64,000 nt of DNA from Octadecabacter dasysiphoniae (lineage in GTDB: Bacteria; Pseudomonadota; Alphaproteobacteria; Rhodobacterales; Rhodobacteraceae), in NCBI RefSeq assembly GCF_021532615.1, contig NZ_JAKGAQ010000001.1, positions 682,001 through 746,000 of the forward strand, written 5' to 3'. Shown here piece after piece: positions 8,565 through 16,992 of the stretch. The notes under the pieces were generated by a model. The model made no database searches, had not been told where the DNA came from, and worked only from the letters and a program-made list of their open reading frames with translations. The position numbers were made by a program, and so were the translations under genes. The number at the start of each line of letters is the position of its first letter. Positions within the stretch are counted from its first letter, which is position 1.

Positions 8565-8587
8565 TTTGTAGAGTGGTTTGGGATGGC

Positions 8588-8887
8588 TTAGCCAGCCATG
8601 TCGCGGTCAAGCTCTTCCAAGGAACCCATGCGCTCAACGCCGTCCATGCCGTCGATCATTGTTGTTTCGCATGTGCCAGCTGGAACGAATGTCCAAGCGT
8701 TGCCCTGATAATCAACTGTGGATGTACCGGCGCATGTTGTGCCCGGGCCCGCTGCGCAGTCGTTTTCGCCAGCAAGGGAAATGCCGTAGCACTTTTCGTT
8801 GGATTGTGCGTGTGCGGCTGTGGACAGACCAGCGATTGCTGTTGCGACGGATGCTGCGAGGGCGAGGGTTGTTGTTGTCTTGGACAT
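8588..8887 (-). CDS. bufA1: Bufferin precursor peptide (BufA1-like, DUF2282)
   Basis: 99 residues. An N-terminal signal peptide ends AAHAQ (about residue 28), so the product goes to the periplasm. The short mature part has four Cys at 33, 44, 52 and 73 in the DUF2282 layout ([14 protein letters not shown], then TTC and GTC). Bufferins are modified by the MNIO oxidase and bind copper, buffering it. It is the first gene of the operon and separated from bufB by a hairpin, fitting high precursor dosage. The acidic, Met-containing C-terminal tail after Cys 73 follows the core. No sigma or anti-sigma gene lies beside it. Confidence 0.92.
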   Translation of the reverse strand: MSKTTTTLALAASVATAIAGLSTAAHAQSNEKCYGISLAGENDCAAGPGTTCAGTSTVDYQGNAWTFVPAGTCETTMIDGMDGVERMGSLEELDRDMAG

Positions 8888-9037
8888 GATATGAATTCCT
8901 GTTGTTCAGTTGCAGATTAGCGCCGTCATTGGCGACTGAGGACACCTTATGTCGGGGGGGGCTTAACAAGCTATTCACAGCGCCGTGCATCGCGTGTGCG
9001 TTATCGCCCGTTAGAACGTAGCTGATGCTAAGGCGCT

Positions 9038-9074
9038 GAAAACAAAGGCCCGCCCCTTTTTGAGGGACGGGCCT
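9038..9074 (-). terminator. Rho-independent terminator of thrS
   Basis: Read on the minus strand, AGGCCCGTCCC pairs with GGGGCGGGCCT across an AU-rich loop (9046-9074) and is followed by a T-rich stretch (TTGTTTTC). It lies 25 bases after the thrS stop. Confidence 0.85.
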
Positions 9075-9098
9075 GTAACACGCATCTGCGCTGGAATG

Positions 9099-11045
9099 TT
9101 ACAAAAGGTCGGGTGGTGTGGCCGATTTTTGCAGTTCTTCCACGATGGCATCCAAAGATGTTACAGAAGTCTGCTTTTCGCCAAGGCGGCGCACGGACAC
9201 GGTGCGTTCTTCGACCTCGCGCGCGCCGCACGCAAGGATGATTGGAACCTTGCCGACCGAGTGTTCGCGGACCTTATAGTTGATTTTTTCATTGCGGATG
9301 TCGGCCTCGGCGCGCACGCCTGCGGCCTTTAGTGCTGCGACCACGTCATGCACGTAGTCATCGGCGTCCGAAATAATCGACGCCACGACAACCTGCCGCG
9401 GGGCCAGCCAGAACGGCAGTTTGCCTGCGTGTTCTTCGATCAGGATGCCAATGAACCGTTCGAACGATCCCAGCAGGGCGCGGTGCAACATAACTGGGCG
9501 GTGCTTTTCGCCGTCCGCGCCGATGTAGCTTGCGTCCAGCCGTTCGGGCAGGACGAAATCCACCTGGTGGGTGCCACACTGCCAATCGCGCCCGATTGCG
9601 TCTGTCAGCACGAATTCGAGCTTTGGGCCGTAAAACGCGCCTTCGCCGGGGTTCAGGGTTGGTTCAATAGCTGCGGCGCGTGTCGCCTTGAGCAGCGCGG
9701 CTTCCGCTTTGTCCCAGACCTCATCACTGCCGGCGCGCTTTTCAGGGCGGTCGGAGAATTTGATGCTGAAGTCTTCAAACCCGAGGTCTTTATACACCTC
9801 GGACAGGAAGGTGATGAACTGCGCTGTTTCCTCTTCGATCTGGTCTTCTGTGCAGAAAATATGCGCGTCGTCTTGGGTGAAGCCGCGCACGCGCATAATG
9901 CCGTGCAGCGCCCCTGAGGGCTCGTAACGGTTGCACGATCCAAATTCTGCCATACGCAGCGGCAGGTCGCGATATGACTTAAGCCCTTGATTATAAATTA
10001 AAACATGGCAAGGGCAATTCATCGGCTTTAGCGCGTTGACCGCTTTTTCACGGGCATGTTCTTCGTCGACTTCAACGATGAACATGTGATCTTGGTACTT
10101 CTCCCAGTGGCCGGAGGCCTCCCAGAGTTTTCTATCAACTACCTGAGGGGTGTTAACTTCGACATAACCACCCGCGCGCTGTTTGCGGCGCATGTAGTCT
10201 TGTAGGGTTGTGAAAATGTGCCAGCCGTTGGGGTGCCAGAAGATCTGGCCGGGGGCCTCTTCTTGCATGTGGAACAGATCCATTTCGCGGCCCAGTTTGC
10301 GGTGGTCGCGTTTGGCCGCTTCTTCGAGCATGTTCATGTGCGCGCGCAGCTGTTCCTTGTTCTGGAACGCGACACCATAGATGCGCTGCAACATGGCGCG
10401 GTCACTATCGCCGCGCCAATACGCACCTGCGATGGACATCAGTTTCCATGAATCGCCCGGCACCTGGCCTGTGTTTTGCAAATGCGGACCACGGCACAAA
10501 TCCTGCCAGTCGCCATGCCAGTACATGCGCAGGTCTTCGTTGCCCGGGATGCTTTCGATCAGTTCGACTTTGTAGGGTTCGCCCTTGTTTTCATAGTGTT
10601 TGATCGCTGCGTCACGGTCCCAGACCTCGGTGCGGATTTCGTCGCGCTTGTTGATGATTTCCTTCATCTTCTTTTCGATGGTGGCCAGATCGTCGGGTGT
10701 GAAGGGTTCTTTGCGATCAAAATCGTAGTACCAGCCATCTTTGATGACAGGGCCGATTGTGACTTGTGTATCGGGCCAGATTTCCTGCACCGCGCGCGCC
10801 ATGATATGGGCGAGGTCATGGCGGATCAGTTCCAGCGCGGGGGCTTCGTCTTTCATGGTGTTGATGGCGATGCTTGCGCTGGCGTTGATGGGCCACTGCA
10901 TATCCCAGTGTTCACCGTCCACGGTGGCGCTGATTGCCTTTTTGGCAAGCGATGTGGCGATAGATGCGGCCACGTCAGCAGGGGTTACGCCAGCGTCATA
11001 GTCGCGTGAATTGCCATCGGGAAATGTAAGGGAGATTTGGGCCAT
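9099..11045 (-). CDS. thrS: Threonyl-tRNA synthetase
   Basis: 648 residues, standard bacterial length. It charges tRNA-Thr with threonine in the cytoplasm. Domains in order: TGS (1-60, [16 protein letters not shown]), editing domain with [16 protein letters not shown] (about 85-100), class II catalytic core (motif 2 region with [15 protein letters not shown] and [14 protein letters not shown]), and the C-terminal anticodon-binding domain (PRQVVVASI onward). The ATG at 11045 has GAGGAG upstream and fits the TGS start; a longer frame upstream is unconserved. The 222-base leader carries an 11-bp tandem repeat. It ends at a strong terminator. Confidence 0.98.
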   Translation of the reverse strand: MAQISLTFPDGNSRDYDAGVTPADVAASIATSLAKKAISATVDGEHWDMQWPINASASIAINTMKDEAPALELIRHDLAHIMARAVQEIWPDTQVTIGPVIKDGWYYDFDRKEPFTPDDLATIEKKMKEIINKRDEIRTEVWDRDAAIKHYENKGEPYKVELIESIPGNEDLRMYWHGDWQDLCRGPHLQNTGQVPGDSWKLMSIAGAYWRGDSDRAMLQRIYGVAFQNKEQLRAHMNMLEEAAKRDHRKLGREMDLFHMQEEAPGQIFWHPNGWHIFTTLQDYMRRKQRAGGYVEVNTPQVVDRKLWEASGHWEKYQDHMFIVEVDEEHAREKAVNALKPMNCPCHVLIYNQGLKSYRDLPLRMAEFGSCNRYEPSGALHGIMRVRGFTQDDAHIFCTEDQIEEETAQFITFLSEVYKDLGFEDFSIKFSDRPEKRAGSDEVWDKAEAALLKATRAAAIEPTLNPGEGAFYGPKLEFVLTDAIGRDWQCGTHQVDFVLPERLDASYIGADGEKHRPVMLHRALLGSFERFIGILIEEHAGKLPFWLAPRQVVVASIISDADDYVHDVVAALKAAGVRAEADIRNEKINYKVREHSVGKVPIILACGAREVEERTVSVRRLGEKQTSVTSLDAIVEELQKSATPPDLL

Positions 11046-11150
11046 CTTGGGCTCCTCGTCAGTTTGACGCCTACGAAGCGTCCGGTTGCGGGTTATGTTC
11101 GCTGCCTTGTCGCCGATTGGGAATACTGCGTCAAGACTGCGGATTTGGCG

Positions 11151-11194
11151 ATATGGGTTTGGTATGGGTCCGGTATGGGTCTGGTATGGGTGAG
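11151..11194. repeat. Four tandem 11-bp units in the thrS leader
   Basis: Units ATATGGGTTTG, GTATGGGTCCG, GTATGGGTCTG and GTATGGGTGAG run head to tail with consensus GTATGGGTYYG. They lie 106-149 bases upstream of the thrS start codon. Eleven bases is close to one helical turn, so the units would face the same side of the DNA. Confidence 0.85.
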
Positions 11195-11267
11195 TGCTGG
11201 GCACAAAAAGGCGCGGCCCGCTAAGGTGCGGACCACGCTGGATAAAACGCTGATTTGGGATTTTGGC

Positions 11268-11693
11268 TTAGGCGGCGGCGAAGACCGAATAGGCCATGAT
11301 CAAGGTGCAGACCCATCCGGCGGTAAAAATCAGCGGGCGGACGGGCATAAGCGCGAGGCCGGAAATGTAGCCAATGGCATGGGCGACGCGCAGCCAGAAA
11401 AACGCGATGGCCGTCCAGTAGGTGAGGGCGGTGAACCCATCGAGCCGGTCAATGATCAGCACCAGCACCGCGAAGGGAAACGCCTGTTCCAGCAAATTCA
11501 TATGCGCGCGAAACGCCCGTGCGATCCAATCGGGCATCAGATGAATGTTGTGGGGGCGAATGAAGCCATCTGGCGCGCCTTCCGGCAGATCGCCTTCTTT
11601 CAAATTGGCAGAGCCGACGATGAAAGGAATCCACAGCGAGGCCGCGAGGATCATCAGGCAGGTGAGAATGCCGAGTTCGGTTGGAAAATCCAT
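11268..11693 (-). CDS. MAPEG-family membrane protein
   Basis: 141 residues with four hydrophobic segments, the layout of MAPEG proteins (microsomal glutathione S-transferase-like). RAHMNLLEQAFPFAV resembles the family motif (ERxxxNxxE type) at the second helix, followed by a YWTAIAFFWLRVAHAIGY helix. It starts 12 bases after the ArsR-SRPBCC fusion gene and shares its strand, so the two form an operon. In bacteria the substrates of such proteins are mostly unknown. Confidence 0.85.
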   Translation of the reverse strand: MDFPTELGILTCLMILAASLWIPFIVGSANLKEGDLPEGAPDGFIRPHNIHLMPDWIARAFRAHMNLLEQAFPFAVLVLIIDRLDGFTALTYWTAIAFFWLRVAHAIGYISGLALMPVRPLIFTAGWVCTLIMAYSVFAAA

Positions 11694-11705
11694 GTGTCGT
11701 GCCCC

Positions 11706-12449
11706 CTACATCGCCGCCTTGAGCGGTTCACCCGTCTCAAGGAAGGATTTGAGGGACGCGGCGAGGCGGGCCCAGCCTTCGGCAAAGCCATCCTGGCCCG
11801 GTGCCATGTCGTAGTGTTCGATCGTCAGCTTGCAGGTGTCGCCTTGGGGTTCGATCAAGTAAACCATGTGGCTGGGCGGGGCGTCGGGGCCCATGAACAG
11901 CGGTTCAAACGTCATGGCGATTTTGGATTTCGGATCAAGCGCGGTGGTGACCTGGCGCAACATTGCTTCGCCGTGGGGAAGGATGAATGTCGTGGCGTCG
12001 CCGACCTTGGCGTTGCCTTGCACGGTGTTGCAGGCAAAGTGATAGCGCGCCATGTCATCGGCTTGCGTCAGTGCATCCCAAAGGGCGTCTTGGGTGCAGC
12101 GGATAAACGTTTGCATCATGAAATCGGGTTTCGACATATTGGTGTCCTTTTCAAGTTTGGTTTTCAAATCGGAGAGGGCTTTGGCCTGTGGTTGCAAAAA
12201 CGGGGCGACCCAGCGGTCCATCAGGTCCTGCAAAGGCAGCGCGTTGAGGTAGTGGTGTTTGAAGCGACCAGACTTGCGGGTGACGATCAGGTTTGCGTCC
12301 TCCAACAGGTTCAGGTGTTTCATCACGCCAAAGCGTGTCATTTCGAGCGCGGCTTCGAGTTCAGTCAGGGTTTGGCCGTCTTGTGTGCGCAAGGCATCCA
12401 GAAGGGCGCGGCGGGTCGGATCGGCGAGGGCTTTGAAAATGGGTTCCAT
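11706..12449 (-). CDS. ArsR-type HTH fused to SRPBCC/AHSA1 domain
   Basis: 247 residues, two domains. Residues 1-90 are an ArsR winged helix (FKALADPTRRALLDAL, then the recognition region MTRFGVMKHLNLLEDANLI). Residues about 110-240 are a START-like SRPBCC domain (MQTFIRCTQDALWDAL, then a VYLIEPQGDTCKLTIEHYD strand). The ArsR domain lacks obvious metal-binding Cys pairs, so a hydrophobic ligand in the SRPBCC pocket is the likely effector. It is divergent from an alpha/beta hydrolase, with a palindrome 25 bases before its start that suits autorepression, and co-directional with a MAPEG gene. Confidence 0.9.
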   Translation of the reverse strand: MEPIFKALADPTRRALLDALRTQDGQTLTELEAALEMTRFGVMKHLNLLEDANLIVTRKSGRFKHHYLNALPLQDLMDRWVAPFLQPQAKALSDLKTKLEKDTNMSKPDFMMQTFIRCTQDALWDALTQADDMARYHFACNTVQGNAKVGDATTFILPHGEAMLRQVTTALDPKSKIAMTFEPLFMGPDAPPSHMVYLIEPQGDTCKLTIEHYDMAPGQDGFAEGWARLAASLKSFLETGEPLKAAM

Positions 12450-12473
12450 GGGGGCTTTATATGTGAGTATTTA

Positions 12474-12483
12474 GTCACGTGAC
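12474..12483. promoter_or_regulatory. Palindrome, candidate ArsR-SRPBCC operator
   Basis: GTCACGTGAC is a perfect 10-base palindrome in the 105-base divergent spacer between the ArsR-SRPBCC fusion and the hydrolase at 12555. Position and symmetry fit a self-controlled operator; binding is inferred. Confidence 0.45.
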
Positions 12484-12554
12484 AATAGTGTAACGTGATT
12501 TACCTAACCGCACGGCTGCGCTAGGGTGCGGGGAAACTAGCCTAGGGGATTGAA

Positions 12555-13313
12555 ATGGTTGAAAGACTTCATACCGCGCAGGACCGCGATATTGCCTACC
12601 ATCTGACGCCCGGTGCGGGGCCGACGGTCGTGTTTTTGGGCGGGTTCAAGTCTGACATGTGCGGATCCAAGGCGGTTTTCCTTGAAAACTGGGCCCGTGA
12701 TTCTGGCCGCGCTTTTTTGCGGTTTGACTATTCGGGCCATGGGCAAAGCAGCGAAGCGTTCGAGGATGGCTGTATTGGCGATTGGTTTGAAGACGCAGTG
12801 GCCGCGCTGGGCCTGATCGAGGGGCCCGTGGTGCTGGTTGGATCATCCATGGGTGGCTGGATCGCGCTGCAAATCGCGCGCGCGATGCCTGAAAAGGTTG
12901 CAGGGTTGGTCGGGATCGCGACTGCACCGGATTTTACCGAAGACGGGTTTTGGGCGGGCTTTAGCGATGCCCAAAAAGCAGAGCTGGAAAGCGCGGGCCG
13001 TGTGGCCGTGCCATCGGAATACGGCGATCCCTACATCATCACCAAGCGGTTGATCGAAGAGGGGCGCGCGCGGTTGGTAATGCGCACGCCGCTGCCCTTG
13101 CCATTCGCGGTGCGGTTTTTGCAAGGGACGGCGGATACATCGGTGACGACACAGACCGCGATACGCCTGCTGGAACACGCCGACAGCCCCGACATGCGCC
13201 TGACATTGGTGGACGGGGCGGATCATTCGTTTTCTGACGCGCGGTGTTTGCCGCTGATTGTCAGCGCGATAAACGATGTGCTTGCGCCTGCGGCGGGCGG
13301 GGCTGGGGGCTAG
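12555..13313 (+). CDS. Alpha/beta hydrolase
   Basis: 252 residues. The nucleophile elbow VGSSMGGW places Ser 98 at the turn, FDYSGHGQS follows the oxyanion strand, and a late LVDGADHSF supplies the Asp/His region. This is a soluble esterase- or peptidase-like hydrolase of the BAAT/BD-FAE type; the substrate is unknown. It is divergent from the ArsR-SRPBCC regulator, so it may belong to the same response. The C-terminus AAGGAGG and the stop codon are encoded by the start of an intergenic repeat (13305 on), suggesting the repeat has extended into the gene. Confidence 0.9.
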   Translation: MVERLHTAQDRDIAYHLTPGAGPTVVFLGGFKSDMCGSKAVFLENWARDSGRAFLRFDYSGHGQSSEAFEDGCIGDWFEDAVAALGLIEGPVVLVGSSMGGWIALQIARAMPEKVAGLVGIATAPDFTEDGFWAGFSDAQKAELESAGRVAVPSEYGDPYIITKRLIEEGRARLVMRTPLPLPFAVRFLQGTADTSVTTQTAIRLLEHADSPDMRLTLVDGADHSFSDARCLPLIVSAINDVLAPAAGGAGG

Positions 13314-13363
13314 CCCCCGTCCTGCGGACTCCCCCAGAATATTTAAGAAGCTCAGACGAGGGG
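13305..13363 (+). repeat. Intergenic 3'-end repeat, copy A
   Basis: A perfect palindrome GGGGGCTAGCCCCC (13305-13318) contains the stop codon of the upstream hydrolase. It is followed by CCTGCGGACTCCCCCAG and the shared block AATATTTAAGAAGCTCAGACGAGGGG (13338-13363, given here in part as ATATTT..GAAG). Copies B and C lie at 35641 and 59739. Confidence 0.75.
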
Positions 13364-13446
13364 CGGGCCTGTGACCCAACGTTTGGTTAGGGAATTATGG
13401 GGTCGCGTGGCTAGGGTCTGACAAACGCGCATCGGGAGGGCACGGC

Positions 13447-14790
13447 ATGGCATTATCTTTGGGACAAAAGGCAGGTTGGGGGCTGGCGGACATGGGCGTT
13501 GTCGTCTTTGTCGTGGTCAAACAGCTGTTGGTGTTTGCCTATCTGACATCCGTGCTGGGCGTTCCGGTTGAGATTGCGGGGATGGCGACGACGGGGGTTT
13601 TGGTGTTCGACATGATTACTGATCCGCTGGTTGGCTATCTGAGCGACAAGACCCACACCCGTTGGGGCCGCCGCGCGCCGTGGATGATTGCGGGCGCGGT
13701 TGTGATGTGTGTCGGCATGGTGGGGCTGTTTTCTGTGCCAGCCGGATTGATCGGTGTGGCCGCGTTGCCCTGGGTTTTGGGGTTTTTCATGATTGCGACG
13801 CTTGGGTTTACGATGGTGGCTATTCCTTACGGTGCCATGGCTGGAGAGATCACGCAGGACGGGCGTGAACGATCAGCCATGACCGCGTGGCGCATGGGGT
13901 TCGCGTCTGTCGGGATTTTGGTGGGCGGTGCGTTGATCCCCGGGATTGCGGCCGGATCAGGGTATTCCGTGGCCGCGCTGACGGTGACGCCATTGATCAT
14001 CGGGGCGATCTGGATGTCGGTGTTTGCCACCCGCCGCGCGCCCAAGATCGAAACCCCGTCAAGCGTGAGCCCTGTGCGCATGATGTCATTGGTGTTTTCC
14101 AACCGCGCCTTTGTGATGCTGGCGGTGCTGTATGGTGTGATGACACTGGCGATTGCGTTGATCACCGCGGGCCTGCCGTTTGCGGCGATTTATCTGGTGG
14201 TGGACACGGGCGATACACCACTGTCGGGTGCGGCCAAAGCGCTGAGCGTGCTGAGCCTGATGTTTGCGTCCTTTACGGTCGGGTCGATCCTGAGCCAGGC
14301 TGGGTGGGTGTTTGCATCCGCGCGCCTTGGCAAGTTAGGGGCGTTGGTGCTGGGTCTTTGCCTATATATTGTGTTGTTGTTCGGGCTGTATTCGGTTTTG
14401 CCATCTGTCAATGTGACGGCTGTGGCGGGGATGTTTGTGTTGGCGGGGATGACCAACGGGTCGTATCAGCAGATCCCTTGGGCGATGTATCCGGACCTGA
14501 TGGATGTGACGCGCCGCGACACCGGTGAGGCGATTGAGGGCGCGTTTTCGGCCATCTGGTTGTTTGGGCAAAAGGCGGCGAATGCCTTTGCGCCCCTGAT
14601 ACTGGGCACGATTTTGGGCGCATATGGTTGGGTTGAAACGACTGCCGGTGTGGCAGAGCAGCCCGCCGCGGCGCTGGGCGCGTTGCACTGGGCCGTGACG
14701 CTGGTGCCGGCGGGGATTTTGGCGCTGGCGATTGTCGGGTTGATCGCGTTGTATCGACCCTTAGAGCGGAGGGCGTTGCATGTTGCCTGA
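13447..14790 (+). CDS. MFS transporter, glycoside-pentoside-hexuronide (MelB-like) type
   Basis: 447 residues with about 12 hydrophobic segments. LVGYLSDKTHTRWGRRAPW matches the GPH-family loop between helices 2 and 3 (D-P-L-x-G-x-x-S-D-x-T-x-x-R-W-G-R-R). These transporters usually take up sugars or their conjugates with a cation; the substrate here is unknown. The stop overlaps the next hydrolase gene by 11 bases, so transporter and hydrolase are made together, suggesting import and hydrolysis of an ester or conjugate. Confidence 0.9.
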   Translation: MALSLGQKAGWGLADMGVVVFVVVKQLLVFAYLTSVLGVPVEIAGMATTGVLVFDMITDPLVGYLSDKTHTRWGRRAPWMIAGAVVMCVGMVGLFSVPAGLIGVAALPWVLGFFMIATLGFTMVAIPYGAMAGEITQDGRERSAMTAWRMGFASVGILVGGALIPGIAAGSGYSVAALTVTPLIIGAIWMSVFATRRAPKIETPSSVSPVRMMSLVFSNRAFVMLAVLYGVMTLAIALITAGLPFAAIYLVVDTGDTPLSGAAKALSVLSLMFASFTVGSILSQAGWVFASARLGKLGALVLGLCLYIVLLFGLYSVLPSVNVTAVAGMFVLAGMTNGSYQQIPWAMYPDLMDVTRRDTGEAIEGAFSAIWLFGQKAANAFAPLILGTILGAYGWVETTAGVAEQPAAALGALHWAVTLVPAGILALAIVGLIALYRPLERRALHVA

Positions 14791-15637
14791 ACTGGCTGAC
14801 CTTGAAGGATGGATGGCCGCGCAAGAGGCGGCTGTTGGCGGTGTGCGGCCCGGATGTGCGCGCCAGATTGTGTGGCACGACGGGGTGCAACAGACGGATA
14901 TTGCGCTGGTCTATATTCACGGGTTTTCAGCGACAGGGGCCGAGGTGCGCCCGCTGCCCGATCTGGTGGCCAAGGCGCTGGGCGCGAACATCTATTTCGC
15001 CCGCCTGACGGGGCACGGGCAGGGCGGCGCCGCGATGGGGCGCGCGCGATTGCCCGATTGGGAACGGGACGTAGATGAGGCCTTGGCGATTGGTGCGGCG
15101 TTGGGCCGTGAGGTGATTGTTATGGGCTGTTCCACCGGATGCACGTTGTTGACGACAGCCCTGGCGCGCGGTGCCAAGGCCAAGGGCGTTGTGCATGTGT
15201 CACCGAATTACGGGCTGCGCCATATGCTGGCGCATGGGTTGTTGCAGATGCCAGCGGTGCGCAGTTGGGGGCCGTTTCTGGTAGGCAAGGAGCGGTCGTT
15301 TGATCCGATTTCGGACACCCATGCTGCGTTGTGGACTGTGAAATATGACACGCAGGCGGTGTTCACGATGGCGGATGCGGTGCGCGCCGCCATGGCGAGC
15401 CGGATTGAGGCGATCACCACCCCTGCCTATTTCGCCTTTTGTGAGGACGATCAGGTTGTCAGCCCCGCCAAGACCCGCCGTGTGATGGCGCGGTGGGGTG
15501 GCGATGTGGCTGAGGACATTCTGGTGCAGGGCCCGCAGGACGATAAAATGGGGCATGTGATGGCGGGGGATGTGTTTAGCCCCGCCCAAACCGCCCCGTT
15601 GGCGAGCCGTATCATTGGCTGGGCCAGACAGCTGTAG
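14780..15637 (+). CDS. Alpha/beta hydrolase (carboxylesterase-like)
   Basis: 285 residues. IHGFSATGAEV is the oxyanion-hole segment, VIVMGCSTGCT the nucleophile elbow (Ser 118), FCEDDQVVSP holds the acid and DKMGHVMAG the His. This is similar to monoacylglycerol-lipase or carboxylesterase relatives that act on short esters. Its start lies inside the end of the MFS gene (11-base overlap), so the pair is translationally coupled. No signal peptide is seen. Confidence 0.9.
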   Translation: MLPELADLEGWMAAQEAAVGGVRPGCARQIVWHDGVQQTDIALVYIHGFSATGAEVRPLPDLVAKALGANIYFARLTGHGQGGAAMGRARLPDWERDVDEALAIGAALGREVIVMGCSTGCTLLTTALARGAKAKGVVHVSPNYGLRHMLAHGLLQMPAVRSWGPFLVGKERSFDPISDTHAALWTVKYDTQAVFTMADAVRAAMASRIEAITTPAYFAFCEDDQVVSPAKTRRVMARWGGDVAEDILVQGPQDDKMGHVMAGDVFSPAQTAPLASRIIGWARQL

Positions 15638-15709
15638 ATTGGGCTTGCGTCTGGGGCGCTGCCATGAACAATCAGGGCAACCGTAATCCCAATTTATGCA
15701 AAGGCAGTC

Positions 15710-16420
15710 ATGGCAGAACCCCTCGTCCTTTTGCCAGGTATGATGTGTGACGCACGTGTTTGGGCGACGCAGCTGACTGTGCTGAGCTATGAGCGCCCGG
15801 TGACCATCGCGCCCGTCTGCACAGGCGACCGGATCGAAGAAATCGCATCCGGTCTATTGTCATCCTTGCCAGCGAAATTCGCGCTGTGTGGGCATGGAAT
15901 GGGCGGCGTTATCGCGCTGGAGCTGTTTCGCCGCGCGCCGGAACGGGTGATCCGGCTGGCGTTGATTGGCACCAACCCGTTGTCTGACACCCCACAAGAG
16001 GCCGCGGACCGTGAACCGCGTATGATTGGCGCGAAATCGGGGCGGTTTGAACAGATGCTGGAGCGTGAAATTTTGCCCCGTCATGTGGGCGGTGGGCCGC
16101 TGCGCGCGCAGGCCATCGCGGATATGAACGAAATGGCGCTGTCACTAGGTGCGGATGTGTTTGCGCGTCAGGAACGTGCGATGCAGCGGCGGCGCGACCA
16201 GCAGGGTACGCTGCGCCGGATCACCCAGCCGACACTGGTTTTGGCCGGGTCCGAAGACCAGGTCGTGCCGCTGAAACGTCAGGAATTTCTGGCCGAACTG
16301 ATCCCATATGCCAAACTGGGCGTGTTGGAAGGGGTCGGGCATATGGCGATGCTGGAAGACCCCGAAGGCACCACAGAGGCGCTTTATGCGTGGATGCGCC
16401 AGCCGTTGGTGCTGCGTTAA
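15710..16420 (+). CDS. Alpha/beta hydrolase-fold protein lacking the nucleophile Ser
   Basis: 236 residues. The fold is clear: LLPGMMCDARVW near the oxyanion strand, LAGSEDQVVP for the acid and EGVGHMAMLEDP for the His. At the elbow, however, the sequence is LCGHGMGG, so residue 63 is Gly (codon GGA) where active relatives have Ser (GHSMGG). Either it is a non-catalytic member (binding, chaperone or regulatory) or it uses another residue. The frame is intact and codon use matches neighbours, so it does not look like a decaying gene. It is convergent with the DUF6151-like gene. Confidence 0.88.
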   Translation: MAEPLVLLPGMMCDARVWATQLTVLSYERPVTIAPVCTGDRIEEIASGLLSSLPAKFALCGHGMGGVIALELFRRAPERVIRLALIGTNPLSDTPQEAADREPRMIGAKSGRFEQMLEREILPRHVGGGPLRAQAIADMNEMALSLGADVFARQERAMQRRRDQQGTLRRITQPTLVLAGSEDQVVPLKRQEFLAELIPYAKLGVLEGVGHMAMLEDPEGTTEALYAWMRQPLVLR

Positions 16421-16992
16421 AGCTGCGCTTGCGCGCGGTCTTCGTGGGTGAGGGGGCGCACCTGCGCAATCGGCTGTCCGTCATCATCAAAAAAGGGCGT
16501 ATCGCGCCATGTGCCGGACAGGCGCGCGCTGATCGTGCGTTTGATAAAACCGCCCATAAACCCCAGCGCATTGGTATGGCCGCGTTTGCCATTTGGTTTT
16601 GGCACGAAGGCGTGGGCTTTGACGGGGCCGAGGGGCGCGGGATCTGCGATGCGATCCACCATAAAGCTGGCAAAGGCCCATTTGGGGCTGTTGAGCGTGT
16701 TGAACAGCGCGGTGTTGCAGCAGGGCGCAAACCAGCGGACGAGCTTTTCGCTTTTCCAAGTGAAGGCTGACAAGGTGTCGCCGCCTTGATGGAATGTCAC
16801 GCGGTTGGGCGTGGTCTGAAAATAGCGCACGCCGTCTGGCCCGGGGTCAGCTTGGCCAAGCCAGACAATCGCGCGGCGGCAATCATCACAGTGGCATTGA
16901 ACCTGTCCGCCCGCGCTGGGCGTGATGTCGTGCAAGAGGCCGTGGACCTTGCCGCATTGGCACGCAAAGGGGAGGTCCACGCCCACAGTCAT
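16417..16992 (-). CDS. DUF6151-like protein, relative of glutathione-dependent formaldehyde-activating (GFA) family
   Basis: 191 residues. The N-terminal zinc-type motif FACQCGKVHG, then QCHCDDCRR and FAPCCNT, resembles the Cys pattern of GFA-type domains. The family has unknown function; the fold suggests a zinc site rather than proven thiol chemistry. The start overlaps the phaZ stop by 4 bases (ATGA), so it is translationally coupled to PHB depolymerase and may serve PHB turnover. It is convergent with the hydrolase at 15710, overlapping by 4 bases. Confidence 0.8.
   Translation of the reverse strand: MTVGVDLPFACQCGKVHGLLHDITPSAGGQVQCHCDDCRRAIVWLGQADPGPDGVRYFQTTPNRVTFHQGGDTLSAFTWKSEKLVRWFAPCCNTALFNTLNSPKWAFASFMVDRIADPAPLGPVKAHAFVPKPNGKRGHTNALGFMGGFIKRTISARLSGTWRDTPFFDDDGQPIAQVRPLTHEDRAQAQL

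Noticed and set aside
11151..11194. CRISPR array or T-box
   Set aside because: Units are 11 bases without spacers and no T-box features; T-boxes are not expected in alphaproteobacteria.
11037..12482. 481-codon open frame on the plus strand
   Set aside because: It runs antisense to MAPEG and the ArsR-SRPBCC gene and has a His/Gly/Gln-rich composition typical of a shadow frame in GC-rich DNA.
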